The notes beneath the pieces are model-generated. The model was not told where the DNA came from. It did no database searches and was given only the letters and a program-made list of their open reading frames with translations. Of a stretch of DNA of 64,000 bases, positions 44,497-53,942 are shown piece after piece. The translations under genes and the position numbers were made by a program. The first letter of the stretch is position 1. The number at the start of each line of letters is the position of its first letter. Source of the DNA: Paenibacillus_S sp043945595 (GTDB lineage Bacteria > Bacillota > Bacilli > Paenibacillales > NBRC-103111); assembly GCF_043945595.1 (NCBI RefSeq), contig NZ_JBIFNP010000001.1, positions 4,216,001 through 4,280,000 of the forward strand, given 5' to 3'.

Positions 44497-45558
44497 ATGC
44501 CTATTGAAACGCTAGACCCGCCGCTGCGCCAAACTGCAGTCTTCGTTCCCGAGCTCGTTTATTTTGAACCGGATGCGCTGAATTATCCCAAGGGCCAAAA
44601 AATTTTGGAATGGGCCAAGCAGCAGGGACTTCCCATTCATATGACAACCTCCCATAACCGGATTACGAATCTCCCGGGCGAAAGCGATCTGGAGAAGTAC
44701 CGTATCGCCAAGCGGACGCTTGTGGTCGGGATCCGAAAGACGCTGAAGTTCGATACGTCGAAGCCGTCCGCTGAATATGCGATACCTATTGCAACGGGAT
44801 GCATGGCGCACTGCCATTATTGCTATCTTCAAACGACGCTGGGGGCCAAGCCTTATATTCGAGTCTACGTTAACACCGACGATATTATGAAAGCGGCCAA
44901 GCAGTATATCGAGGAGCGGGCGCCAGAAATCACAAGGTTCGAGGCGGCCTGTACGTCGGATCCGGTAGGGCTGGAGCATATCAGCGGCTCCCTGCAGGAG
45001 CTGATTGAATTTATGGGAAAAGAGCCGCTGGGACGCCTAAGGTTCGTCACCAAGTTTCATCACGTAGAACCGCTGCTTCATCTTCAGCATAACAAGCATA
45101 CCCGGTTCCGTTTCAGCGTCAATGCGGATTATGTGATCAAAAATTTCGAGCCTGCGACCTCCAGCTTTTATGAGCGGATTACCGCCGCGGGCAAAGTGGC
45201 GCAAGCCGGATACCCGCTCGGCTTTATTATCGCTCCGATCATATGGCACGAAGGCTGGGAGGACGGCTATCAGGAGCTGCTGGTCAAATTAAAAGAGGCG
45301 CTCCCGGAGGAAGCCGCCTCTGATTTAACGTTCGAATTGATCCAGCACCGGTTTACGAAAACCGCTAAAACCGTTATCCAGCAGCGATATCCGAAGACCA
45401 AGCTCGAGCTGGACGAAACAAAGCGCAAGTATAAATGGGGCCGCTGGGGACAAGGCAAGTATGTATACCCGGACGAACAAGCCACCGCGCTGCGCGAATT
45501 CATTACCGAGCAAATTTTTGACAAGTTTCCTCAGGCGAATATAGATTATTTTACCTGA
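44497..45558 (+). CDS. splB: spore photoproduct lyase
   Basis: This encodes 353 residues. Radical SAM CxxxCxxC is CMAHCHYC in the N-terminal third, the catalytic Cys is in FEAACTSDPVGLEH, and the C-terminal TFELIQHRFTKTAK plus YPKTKLELDETKRKYKWGRW are conserved. It reverses the UV-induced thymine dimer of spore DNA during germination. Confidence 0.96.
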   Translation: MPIETLDPPLRQTAVFVPELVYFEPDALNYPKGQKILEWAKQQGLPIHMTTSHNRITNLPGESDLEKYRIAKRTLVVGIRKTLKFDTSKPSAEYAIPIATGCMAHCHYCYLQTTLGAKPYIRVYVNTDDIMKAAKQYIEERAPEITRFEAACTSDPVGLEHISGSLQELIEFMGKEPLGRLRFVTKFHHVEPLLHLQHNKHTRFRFSVNADYVIKNFEPATSSFYERITAAGKVAQAGYPLGFIIAPIIWHEGWEDGYQELLVKLKEALPEEAASDLTFELIQHRFTKTAKTVIQQRYPKTKLELDETKRKYKWGRWGQGKYVYPDEQATALREFITEQIFDKFPQANIDYFT

Positions 45559-45583
45559 TCAAGCTATACCGCTTCGCACTTTA

Positions 45584-46294
45584 CTAAAACTTCAGCCAGT
45601 CGGGGGTGATCTGGTTCAGCCAGATCGTAATTTTCGTCATCCGGTCGGTATACAACAGGATGGCCATGACGATCATCAAGCCCCCGCCTATTTTCATAAT
45701 GCGCGAGGAATAACGTAAGATCCACCGGGTCGAGCCGATAAAGAAAGCGAGCACGAAGAAAGGAAGGGCAAAGCCTAACGAATAGGCGCTGATCAACGGA
45801 AACCACGAGTCGGGATTCGTCGTGGCCAAAGCCAGTATCGCCGATAAAATCGGCCCGATGCATGGGGACCAGCCTGCCGCAAAGCCCATACCGATCAGAA
45901 CCGAGCCAATGTACCCCGCAGGTTTCAGTCTCCATTGAAATTTCCGCTCCCTCATCAGCCAGTTAGGCTGAAAAATACCGAGCAGGAATAAGCCCATAAC
46001 AAAAATAAGAATGGCCGCAATTTGCCGAAGCAAATCTTTATAATCGATAAAAAGATTGGAAACGAGACCGGCTCCCCAGCCCAAGCTGTAAAAAATAATC
46101 GAAAAGCCTACGATAAAGCAAAGCGTATGTAAAATGGTTCGGGTGCGGACGCCATTGTCCGCCTCACCGCTTTTGAGCTGACTTACCGAAATGCCGGTAA
46201 TATAAGATAAGTAGGATGGATACAGCGGCAGGCAGCACGGAGAAATAAACGATGCAATCCCCGCCCACAAGGCGATCCATGAATTGACTTCCAT
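45584..46294 (-). CDS. ccdA: cytochrome c biogenesis protein CcdA
   Basis: This encodes 236 residues from ATG 46294; AGGAGG lies upstream and a TTG at 46306 is too close to it. Six membrane helices. The redox-active cysteines lie in ISPCCLPLYPSYLSYI and AAGWSPCIGPILSAILA. It moves reducing power across the membrane for cytochrome c and spore-cortex maturation (family knowledge). It is adjacent to the zinc ABC genes but has separate spacing. Confidence 0.9.
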   Translation of the reverse strand: MEVNSWIALWAGIASFISPCCLPLYPSYLSYITGISVSQLKSGEADNGVRTRTILHTLCFIVGFSIIFYSLGWGAGLVSNLFIDYKDLLRQIAAILIFVMGLFLLGIFQPNWLMRERKFQWRLKPAGYIGSVLIGMGFAAGWSPCIGPILSAILALATTNPDSWFPLISAYSLGFALPFFVLAFFIGSTRWILRYSSRIMKIGGGLMIVMAILLYTDRMTKITIWLNQITPDWLKF

Positions 46295-46314
46295 CTCTTT
46301 TCTCAACCTCCTGA

Positions 46315-47118
46315 CTACAAACGTAAACCCCGCTTAACGAACAAGCTGATAATTAACAATCCGATCAAAAAGAGCACGATCGTCGCACCCGGTGCCAAAT
46401 CCCATGTGCCCGCGGCTACCAGTCCGCCAACGACGGATACCTCGGAGAACAGCACCGCCCAGAATACCGAATTGCGGAAGCTTTTGGCAATCAGCAGGCT
46501 GCATGCGACCGGAATCGTTAACAGCGAGGAGACCAGGAGCGCACCGACAATTTTAATCGCCACTGTAATGACAAGCGCGGTCAGCATGGTAATCATAATG
46601 TTATAAAATCGAAGCGGAAGCCCGCTGACTCCTGCGGCATCCTCATCGAAGAACATCAGGAACAGCTCCTTGTAATTGAAGGCAATGACGCCGACAACCA
46701 GTACCGTAACGCCCAGCACCACCCACAGGTCGGTGTTGTCCAGCGTATAGATGCTACCGAAGAAGTAGCTCATCACATTGATGTTAAACCCTTTGCCGAG
46801 CGTAAAAAGAAGTGTCGCCAGCGCCACGCCCCCTGACATAATGATGGCGATCGACAGCTCTGCATAAGTCTTGTACGCTCTGCGCAGCCACTCGATGCCG
46901 AAGGAGGCCAGCAGGGCAAAAATAAGTCCTACCCCGATCGGGTACACGTGCAGCAAAAAGCCCAGCGCAATGCCGGCGATCGATACGTGGGCCAACGTAT
47001 CTCCGATCATCGACAGCCTCCGCAGCACGAGGAACACCCCCATTAAAGGGGCTGTCAGCCCGATCAGCAGGCCGCCCAGCAGCGCCCGCTGAAAAAAATA
47101 CTCCGTAAAAATATCCAC
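46315..47118 (-). CDS. znuB: zinc/manganese ABC transporter permease
   Basis: This encodes 267 residues from GTG 47118 (AGGAG upstream). About eight helices; GVFLVLRRLSMIGDTLAHVS and GVSGLPLRFYNIMITMLTAL mark the ABC-3 permease family. It is the membrane part of the znuABC importer; znuC ends 19 bases upstream. Confidence 0.92.
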   Translation of the reverse strand: MDIFTEYFFQRALLGGLLIGLTAPLMGVFLVLRRLSMIGDTLAHVSIAGIALGFLLHVYPIGVGLIFALLASFGIEWLRRAYKTYAELSIAIIMSGGVALATLLFTLGKGFNINVMSYFFGSIYTLDNTDLWVVLGVTVLVVGVIAFNYKELFLMFFDEDAAGVSGLPLRFYNIMITMLTALVITVAIKIVGALLVSSLLTIPVACSLLIAKSFRNSVFWAVLFSEVSVVGGLVAAGTWDLAPGATIVLFLIGLLIISLFVKRGLRL

Positions 47119-47136
47119 CTGATTTCGCTCCTAGTC

Positions 47137-47919
47137 CTAGCTTAATACCTCGATTTGTTCTCTGAGCTGCTGCATCGAATGCGTCAAATTCGTCTCTATG
47201 CAGTTTTCCGGCTCATGCGTATGCTTCACATAAAAGGAAAGCGTGCCGCTCTTTTGGACCGGTTCGGGTCCAATATACGATTGTACCATATCCATGTCAT
47301 GGGATACCATTATGAACGTGATATGGTGATGCTGGTGCATATGGCGGATCATCCGGAAGAAGCCGGCCTGCGTCTCCGCATCGATGCCGACGGTAGGCTC
47401 GTCCAGGATCAGCAGCTCCGGATTGTTAATCAGCGCCCGGGCCAGAAAGACGCGCTGCTGCTGCCCGCCGGACAGCTGGCCGATCCGGCGGTCGGCCAAA
47501 TCCTCGATGCGCATCACATAGAGCGCTTCCTCGCATTTTTGCTGATCGGCTTTGGTCATCCGGCGGAACATCCGTTTCTTACCGTAAAGACCGGACAGCA
47601 CGACTTCGCGCACAGTAGCCGGAAACAGCGGATTAAAAGCGTTCTTCTGCGGCACATAGCCGATCCGTTCCCAATCCTTGAACGAAGATACCGGCTGTCC
47701 GAATAAACGGATCTCGCCTTGGGACGGCTTCAGCAGGCCGACAATCATTTTGAGCAGCGTCGTTTTCCCCGCCCCGTTCGAGCCGATCAAGCCGACAAAA
47801 TCCCGCTCCAAAATATTGAAGCTGAGATGCTCAATCACTTGTTTATTTTCGTAGAAAAAAAAGACGTCATCGATAGAGACTACGCTCTGATGACATCCTG
47901 CATTCGCCTTAGGATTCAT
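47137..47919 (-). CDS. znuC: zinc/manganese ABC transporter ATP-binding protein
   Basis: This encodes 260 residues with AAGGAG upstream. Walker A GSNGAGKTTLL, signature LSGGQQQRVFLARAL, Walker B LLILDEPTVGID and the switch His in MVSHDMDM. It powers the importer with the permease znuB. Confidence 0.93.
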   Translation of the reverse strand: MNPKANAGCHQSVVSIDDVFFFYENKQVIEHLSFNILERDFVGLIGSNGAGKTTLLKMIVGLLKPSQGEIRLFGQPVSSFKDWERIGYVPQKNAFNPLFPATVREVVLSGLYGKKRMFRRMTKADQQKCEEALYVMRIEDLADRRIGQLSGGQQQRVFLARALINNPELLILDEPTVGIDAETQAGFFRMIRHMHQHHHITFIMVSHDMDMVQSYIGPEPVQKSGTLSFYVKHTHEPENCIETNLTHSMQQLREQIEVLS

Positions 47920-47949
47920 AATGTAAGCTCCTTCTCGCAGGTTCTTACT

Positions 47950-48918
47950 CTATTGTAATGCTTTTATTAAATTATTCAAATTACTTTCCATCAAAGAGAG
48001 ATAATCGGCCCCTGCCTTCGCCTGTTCATCCGTCAAGCCCTCGACCGGATTCAAGACGAGCGTCTCAACCTGGGCATCCTTCGCCAGCGTTTTGGCCAGC
48101 CGGTCCGAAACCAGCTCTTCAAAGAAAATATATTTGATCTGATTCGAACGGATAAATTCGTTTATCTCCTTCAAATCCTTGGAAGTCGGCTCCGAATCCG
48201 GGGACAGGCCCAGAATAGGCATTTGCGTCAGCCCGTATGCCTTGGCCAGGTAACCGAACGACTGATGGGTTACGACGATCTGCTTCTTGGGCAGCTTCGA
48301 CAGCGTGTCTTTGTACTTGGCGTCCAGCTGGTCGAGCTGACCTGCCAGCTTAGCGTAGTTCGCCTCGTAATCGGATTGGTGAGCGGTATCCAATGCGACA
48401 AGCTGGTCTTTGATATGCTTGGCCATGGTCTTCGCGTTAACCGGACTCAGCCATACATGCGGATCGTATTCCGATTCGTCATGCGAATGCCCTTTGGCGT
48501 CCGTTTTCTCTTCCTGATGATTGTGCTCTTCCTCCGCCGCTGCCAGCAGCGGAACGTCTTTGCTTGCCTCAACGACGGCCAACTTGGAATCCTTAGGCAG
48601 ACTGTTGAGCGTATCGTGCACCCAGCCCTCAAAACCGGCTCCAAGGTATACGAACATCTGCGCCTTGGACAAATTCTGAATATCGCGGCTCTTCGGAGAC
48701 CAGTCATGCGGCTCTACGCCGGTAGGGATCAGGTTAATCACGTTGACGTGATCGCCGCCGATTTTTTGCGTGAAATCATACAGCGGATAAAAGCTCGCGA
48801 CCACATTCACTTTATCGCTGACTAATGCAGACTGCGGTTTGGAGCAAGCTGACACGAATACGGAAAGCATAAGCAGCAGCCCCAGCAAAAGTACCGCCTG
48901 TCTGTTACGAAAAATCAT
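47950..48918 (-). CDS. znuA: zinc-binding lipoprotein of ABC transporter
   Basis: This encodes 322 residues from ATG 48918. Lipobox SVFVSAC gives a membrane-anchored lipoprotein. Cluster A-I fold; metal ligands include His in GVEPHDWSPKSRD, HVWLSP and HQSFGYLAKA. The His/Glu-rich loop (EEEHNHQEE..., GHSHDESEYDPH) is typical of zinc rather than manganese binders. Likely Zur-regulated. Confidence 0.92.
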   Translation of the reverse strand: MIFRNRQAVLLLGLLLMLSVFVSACSKPQSALVSDKVNVVASFYPLYDFTQKIGGDHVNVINLIPTGVEPHDWSPKSRDIQNLSKAQMFVYLGAGFEGWVHDTLNSLPKDSKLAVVEASKDVPLLAAAEEEHNHQEEKTDAKGHSHDESEYDPHVWLSPVNAKTMAKHIKDQLVALDTAHQSDYEANYAKLAGQLDQLDAKYKDTLSKLPKKQIVVTHQSFGYLAKAYGLTQMPILGLSPDSEPTSKDLKEINEFIRSNQIKYIFFEELVSDRLAKTLAKDAQVETLVLNPVEGLTDEQAKAGADYLSLMESNLNNLIKALQ

Positions 48919-48942
48919 CGAACAAAACACTCCTTCAATATG

Positions 48943-49031
48943 TAAATCGTAATTTTTTTAAATAACAACAGGATTGATTATACGGCGCTCTTTACCGCAT
49001 TGTCAACAATTAATAATATTTACGATTAATA
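48943..49031 (-). promoter_or_regulatory. znuACB promoter flanked by Zur-like sites
   Basis: The minus strand carries TTGACA (49006-49001), an 18-base spacer and TATAAT (48982-48977). TAAATCGTAAT lies downstream at 48943-48953, and its mirror ATTTACGATTA upstream around 49018-49028. These are half-sites of the Bacillus Zur box (AAATCGTAAT...ATTACGATTT). The paired placement suggests repression by zinc-loaded Zur. Confidence 0.6.
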
Positions 49032-49050
49032 GAAGAAGGTTCGTCCAAAC

Positions 49051-49090
49051 AAAAACAGCCCCGGAGCGGGCCTGTTCGCCCGGCCGGGGC
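49051..49090 (-). terminator. terminator of the oxidoreductase gene
   Basis: GCCCCGGCCGGGC and GCCCGCTCCGGGGC form a very stable stem followed by TGTTTTTG on the minus strand. Confidence 0.8.
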
Positions 49091-49142
49091 ATTTTCAGCA
49101 GCAAGCTGCCCTGCTGGGAGCTGTCTATAACAATTAAATCTA

Positions 49143-50217
49143 CTACTCTACGCGAATCGCCTGCACTTGAGCTTGGATACAAAGCTCAGCCGCCTTGAAC
49201 GCATGCTCCTGCGTCATCGCATTCTCTGTGCGGTTGATGCAGTCGAGGATCAGCTGGCCGAAGAACGGGTAGCCGACTTGGCCGCGAAGCGAGAAGTGCT
49301 TCTCCCCTTCCTGGTTCACCAGGTACAACTGGTCACCCTGCGGGTCGCGGGCGATATCAATGTACTTCCGGATTTCGATGTATCCTTCCGTACCGAGGAT
49401 CGTCATCCGGCCGTCTCCCCATGTACCGAGGCCATCCGGTGTCAGCCAGTCGACGCGGAAATAGTTCGTCGCTCCGTTGTCCGCTACGAGGGTAGCGTCG
49501 CCGAAATCCTCCAGCTCCGGATAATCCTTGCTATTATAGTTAGCCACTTTACTGTGAAGCACCTTCGCATCCTTGGCACCGGTGAAGAACAGGAACTGCT
49601 CGATCTGATGGCTGCCGATATCGCACAAAATGCCGCCGTAATTTTCAAATTTGAAGAACCAGTCCGGACGGGACGGCGCATTCAAACGGTGCGGCCCGAA
49701 GCCGATCACCTGTACCACCCGGCCGATCGCTCCCTGTTCAATCAATTGTCCGGCAAAAACGGCACTCTCTACGTGCAGACGCTCGCTGTAATACACCATG
49801 TACTTTTTACCGGTTTCCTTCACTTTCGCTCTGGCCTGTTCCAGCTGCTCCAGCGTGGTGAACGGAGTTTTGTCCGTGAAATAGTCTTTGCCATGGTCCA
49901 TAACGCGAAGCCCCAGCGCCGCGCGCTCCGAAGGAACCGCCGCTCCGGCGACCAAACGGATAGACGGATCGTTCAGGATTTCCTCTTCCGAAGCTGCTGC
50001 TTTGGCTTGCGGGAACTTCTTGACGAAAGCCTCTACCTTCGCCGGGTCCAGGATCGTACACCGCTACAAGGTCTGCTCCCGCTTCAACCAGACCGTTGCA
50101 CATGCCGTAAATATGGCCGTGGTCCAGAGCGATAGCCGCGAAAGCAAATTCAGCTTTGGCAACGACCGGATTCGGTTTGCCTTGCGGAGCGTAATTCATG
50201 CCGTCTTTGGTTTGCAT
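49143..50217 (-). CDS. Gfo/Idh/MocA family oxidoreductase (frameshifted in this sequence)
   Basis: The N-terminal Rossmann part (FAAIALDHGHIYGMCNGLVE, then DLVAVYDP) continues one frame over with a Gfo/Idh/MocA middle (VMDHGKDYFTDKTPFTTLEQ) and the C-terminal sheet domain (GGILCDIGSHQIEQFLFF; WLTPDGLGTWGDGRMTILGT). The +1 insertion near 50050 (CCTGGACCCGGCG) is removed by dropping one G, giving YDPDPAKVEAFVKKFP. The GGxxxDxGxH motif (here GILCDIGSHQ) holds the catalytic residues. Sugar or inositol substrate unknown. Full length about 357. Confidence 0.85.
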
Positions 50218-50282
50218 AATGGATGATGCCTCCTGGTAATGGAATGGTATTTATAGTTTGCAATTGTTCACGTGAACAATCC

Positions 50283-52277
50283 TCATTTTACCACAGATCC
50301 GTTCGGAAGTGCATCAGAAATTGTAGCTAACGTTAGTTGGTCGCCGTGCGATGCCGCAAGAATCATCCCTTGGGATAATTCGCCGCGCAGCTTGACCGGC
50401 TTCAGGTTCGTCACGCAGATGACCTTGCGGCCGACCATTTGCTCCGGCGTATAAAATTTGGCGATGCCGGAGACGACCTGCCGCTGCTCCGTGCCCAAAT
50501 CCAGCTGCAGCTTCAGCAGCTTGTCGGCGCCCTTCACCGGCTCCGCGGCAATCACCTCCGCTACCCGCAGCTCCACCTTGAAGAAATCGTCGATCGAGAT
50601 TTCCTGTACGCCCTCGGCGGCCGCCGGTGCCTTCTCTTTCTTCGCCGCCGCTTCCGGCGCCGCAGCCGTCGTCGAAGCCGGAGCGTTCGCGCCCATCGCT
50701 TCCGCAATGGCGGCCACTTCCTTGTCAGCCTCGAGACGAGGGAACATTACTTCGCCCTTCACGACGCGGGTTCCGGCCGGAAGCGTGCCGAACTTGTGGA
50801 TCGTGTCCCAAGCGGTCAGCTCCCCGGCTTCGATGCCGAGCTGCTGCCACATTTTGCGCGGGGTCAGGGTGAGGAACGGCTGCAGCATAACCGAAGCGAT
50901 CCGCAGCGATTCCGCCAGGCAGTACAGCACGGAGCCCAATACCCGGCGCTTGCTCTCGTCCTTGACCAGAGCCCATGGCTGGGTTTCGTCGATATACTTG
51001 TTCGTGCGGCTGATCATCTGCCAGATGGAGCTTAGCGCTACGGAGAACTCCATACCCTCCATCGCTTCTTCGACCTTGTGAGCCGTCGTATGAATGGTGT
51101 CAAGCAGACTGCCGTCGAACTCGGTGGCGCCTTGAAGGTAGGCGGGAATGTCGCCGTTAAAATATTTGTCGATCATAACGACCGTCCGGCTGAGCAGGTT
51201 GCCGAGGTCGTTGGCCAGATCATAGTTGATCCGCTCCACGAAGCTTTCCGGCGTAAACGTACCGTCAGAGCCGAAGGGCACCTCGCGCAGCAGGTAATAA
51301 CGAAGCGCGTCCAGGCCGTAACGGTCGATCAAGGTAACCGGGTCGACGACGTTGCCCTTCGATTTGGACATTTTGCCGTCTTTCATCAGCAGCCAGCCAT
51401 GGCCGAACACTTTTTTCGGTAAAGGCAGACCGAGAGCCATCAGCATGATCGGCCAATAGATCGTATGAAAGCGGACGATTTCCTTGCCCACCAGGTGAAC
51501 GTCTGCAGGCCAGAACGTTTGAAACTTGCTGTCGTCGCCGCTGCCGTAGCCCAGTGCCGTGATGTAGTTCGACAAAGCGTCGATCCATACGTAGATGACA
51601 TGCTTCGGATCGTTCGGCACCTTGATGCCCCAGTCGAATGTCGCACGGGACACGGCAAGATCCTCCAGACCGGGCTTGATGAAATTGTTGATCATTTCAT
51701 TTTTGCGCGACTCCGGCTGAATGAAATCCGGATTATCTTCATAGTATTGAAGCAGCCGGTCGGCATATTTGCTCATCCGGAAGAAATAGCTTTCTTCCTT
51801 CAATAATTCTACAGGACGTCCGCAGTCCGGGCAGTTGCCGTTGACAAGCTTATTTTCCAGGAAGAATGACTCGCAGGGCGTACAATACCAGCCTTCGTAC
51901 GTACCCAAATAAATGTCGTCCTGCTCGATCAGACGGGCGAAAATTTTCTCTACCGACTGTTTGTGGCGCGGCTCGGTCGTACGGATAAAGTCATCGTAGG
52001 AAATATCCAGCTTGCTCCACAGCTCCTTGATCCCGCTGACGATACCGTCTACGAACTGCTGGGGAGTGACGCCCTTCTCCTGGGCCTTGCGCTCGATTTT
52101 CTGTCCGTGCTCGTCGGTTCCCGTCAAATACAGGACGTTGTAGCCGCGAAGACGCTTGTAGCGGGCCATCGCGTCGCCGGCCACCGTAGTATAGGCATGG
52201 CCGATGTGGAGCTTATCGCTCGGATAATAAATCGGCGTAGTGAGGTAAAACGACGGCTGCTTGGTTTGGTCTGTCAT
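50283..52277 (-). CDS. metG: methionyl-tRNA synthetase
   Basis: This encodes 664 residues from ATG 52277, 8 bases after AGGAGG; the frame to 52451 is an artefact through the leader. HIGH is DKLHIGHAYT and KMSKS is GKMSKSKGNVV; the zinc knuckle CTPCES...CPDC follows. A C-terminal tRNA-binding (EMAP-like) domain starts at ISIDDFFKVELRVAEVIAAE, preceded by an Ala/Lys linker. It is under T-box control. Confidence 0.97.
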   Translation of the reverse strand: MTDQTKQPSFYLTTPIYYPSDKLHIGHAYTTVAGDAMARYKRLRGYNVLYLTGTDEHGQKIERKAQEKGVTPQQFVDGIVSGIKELWSKLDISYDDFIRTTEPRHKQSVEKIFARLIEQDDIYLGTYEGWYCTPCESFFLENKLVNGNCPDCGRPVELLKEESYFFRMSKYADRLLQYYEDNPDFIQPESRKNEMINNFIKPGLEDLAVSRATFDWGIKVPNDPKHVIYVWIDALSNYITALGYGSGDDSKFQTFWPADVHLVGKEIVRFHTIYWPIMLMALGLPLPKKVFGHGWLLMKDGKMSKSKGNVVDPVTLIDRYGLDALRYYLLREVPFGSDGTFTPESFVERINYDLANDLGNLLSRTVVMIDKYFNGDIPAYLQGATEFDGSLLDTIHTTAHKVEEAMEGMEFSVALSSIWQMISRTNKYIDETQPWALVKDESKRRVLGSVLYCLAESLRIASVMLQPFLTLTPRKMWQQLGIEAGELTAWDTIHKFGTLPAGTRVVKGEVMFPRLEADKEVAAIAEAMGANAPASTTAAAPEAAAKKEKAPAAAEGVQEISIDDFFKVELRVAEVIAAEPVKGADKLLKLQLDLGTEQRQVVSGIAKFYTPEQMVGRKVICVTNLKPVKLRGELSQGMILAASHGDQLTLATISDALPNGSVVK

Positions 52278-52409
52278 CATGGACTCCTCCTTCATATTGA
52301 AAAACATTGCACCCAAAAGATAAACGGCTGCCGGCGCGCTCCGGTACAGTGAACGGAATTTGAAGGTCTCGCTGCCTGGGAAGCCGGACCCAGGTGCCCT
52401 AGTAAACGC

Positions 52410-52687
52410 AAAAAAAGCCCTGTCCATCTTGGGACGAGAGCTTGTGCTCACGCGGTACCACCCAACTTCCCCCTTCTTCCCGTCAAGGAAGTCAAGGCTC
52501 AGCAGTCGATTGCGACTTTCCGTTAACGCCGGAACAGCGACGACGGCTCACATAGAAATCAGCTTGCCGTCATTTCCTCCCGGACCATCTTCCTCTACCT
52601 TCCGTCAACCGGTTCTCAGCCGCCCGGCTCTCTGTATGACCTTGTGTAAAGTACTCATCCGTTCATAGGGAAATTGGTTATTCATTT
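52410..52687 (-). promoter_or_regulatory. T-box riboswitch of metG
   Basis: The minus strand contains TGGGTGGTACCGCG (T-box core; reverse complement at 52451-52464). After it, AGCTCTCGTCC pairs with GGACAGGGCT before seven T (52410-52416), the terminator. The 5' part shows the stem I motif AGAGAGCC...GGCTGAGAACCGG. Two AUG triplets (52586-52588 and 52571-52573) are candidate methionine specifiers. Uncharged tRNA-Met should favour read-through into metG. Confidence 0.88.
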
Positions 52688-52693
52688 AACGCA

Positions 52694-52723
52694 AATATAG
52701 CGAAAAGCAGGCATGTCTGTCAA
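52694..52723 (-). promoter_or_regulatory. SigA promoter of the T-box leader
   Basis: TTGACA (minus, 52723-52718), 18-base spacer, TATATT (52699-52694). Confidence 0.7.
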
Positions 52724-52777
52724 GTTACAGCAGCGGATTCGCCAAAAGAAGCGGTTAAACGTCAAAATGCGACCCGT

Positions 52778-53011
52778 CTACTGGTTGTCCTCGGTTTGTG
52801 CCGGCGGCACATAATCGATGCCGCCCGGATGAAACGGGTGGCATTTGCAGATGCGTTTGACCACCAGCCAGGAGCCTCTGCCCGGGCCGTGCAGCTCCAG
52901 CGCCTCCAGCGCATAGGCGGAGCAGGTCGGGTAAAACCGGCAGGTCGGCGGCTTCAGCGGGGAAATAAATTTGCGGTAAAATAAAATGCAAGCGCGCAGC
53001 ATGGTCTTCAT
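52778..53011 (-). CDS. yidD: membrane protein insertion efficiency factor YidD
   Basis: This encodes 77 residues. LFYRKFISPLKPPTCRFYPT followed by CSAYALEALELHGPGRGSW and ICKCHPFHPGGIDYVP are the YidD signature (R-F-x-P-T-C-S-x-Y, CxPFHPGGxDxVP). It assists YidC-mediated insertion at the inner membrane. Small and intact. Confidence 0.95.
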   Translation of the reverse strand: MKTMLRACILFYRKFISPLKPPTCRFYPTCSAYALEALELHGPGRGSWLVVKRICKCHPFHPGGIDYVPPAQTEDNQ

Positions 53012-53091
53012 CCTGTTTCGCCCCCGAAAGGATTACATGGCGGCCGGATCGCCGCTTGTTCTATGTATGATGACGAGAAACGCCTTGAAAG

Positions 53092-53913
53092 TCAAGTCCG
53101 CTGCAGCGGATGAAGCTCTAGTCCGGCCTGCACCAATTGCAGCAGCGCTTCCTTGCGCTCCGGCGGGCATGCGATCAAAAAAGGCTCCGGGTTCATCCCG
53201 GTAAAAGGCGTGCCGTCAAAGTTCACCACTACGCAGCCCGCTTCTTTGACCAGCAGAAGACCGGAATACAAGTCGTCCCCTTCGGAATTGTACAGGACAA
53301 CGCCGTCAATGGTGCTCCGGGCGAGCATGGCCCACTGTAATGTCGGCGCCCATAAACGCATCAGTCGCTTCGTATTCGCCTCGATATGTCTCCTCAATAG
53401 TCCGGCCCGAGGATCGTGCTGAACCTGATGCCCCTGAATCCAGCCGAGCGTCAGCTTCCCGGGATTCAGTCTGGCTTCGATATGGAGCGCCTTTCCGTTG
53501 CGAAAGGCGCCCTGCCCTTTTCTGGCTATGTACACTTGATCCTGCGCCGTATCATAGATGACTCCGAGCACAGGCTCGTTGCGGTAGATCAACGTCAGGG
53601 ACACACCGAATACCGGCAGGCCGATAGCAAAATTGTTCGTCCCGTCCAGCGGATCGACCAGCCACAGCCAATCTCCCTTCACCCCGGACCAGCCGGACTC
53701 CTCGCTGCGAATCTGGTGATCCGGAAAGACGCTCCGCAGCTGTGTCAGGATAGCCTGCTCCGCTTCCAGATCCGCTTCGGTCAGCAGGTCGCCGGAGGCA
53801 TCTTTTTCCCGGACGGTAAAGCCGCTATGAAACAATCTCAAAGCCGCGGCTCCCGCCTCCCTGGCGGCCTCCACCGCCACTTGCTCCGCTAATGCGACTA
53901 CGTTCTGCTCCAT
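53092..53913 (-). CDS. inositol monophosphatase family protein
   Basis: This encodes 273 residues. Metal-binding DPLDGTNNFAIGLPVFGVSL and the Glu of RSEESGW are present. The C-terminal block reads GDDLYSGLLLVKEAGCVVV, where most members have WDxAAG; the first Trp is replaced. It could act on inositol or nucleotide phosphates such as PAP. It lies 29 bases downstream of the murA-like gene, in the same operon. Confidence 0.82.
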   Translation of the reverse strand: MEQNVVALAEQVAVEAAREAGAAALRLFHSGFTVREKDASGDLLTEADLEAEQAILTQLRSVFPDHQIRSEESGWSGVKGDWLWLVDPLDGTNNFAIGLPVFGVSLTLIYRNEPVLGVIYDTAQDQVYIARKGQGAFRNGKALHIEARLNPGKLTLGWIQGHQVQHDPRAGLLRRHIEANTKRLMRLWAPTLQWAMLARSTIDGVVLYNSEGDDLYSGLLLVKEAGCVVVNFDGTPFTGMNPEPFLIACPPERKEALLQLVQAGLELHPLQRT

Positions 53914-53942
53914 CGCCCTGTTTCCCCTCTTCCTCCGGTTCG

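Noticed and set aside
52278..52451. N-terminal extension of metG
   Set aside because: It translates the T-box terminator region; AGGAGG and the family N-terminus set the start at 52277.
52755..52991. 78-residue frame overlapping yidD
   Set aside because: yidD in the other frame has the full family signature.
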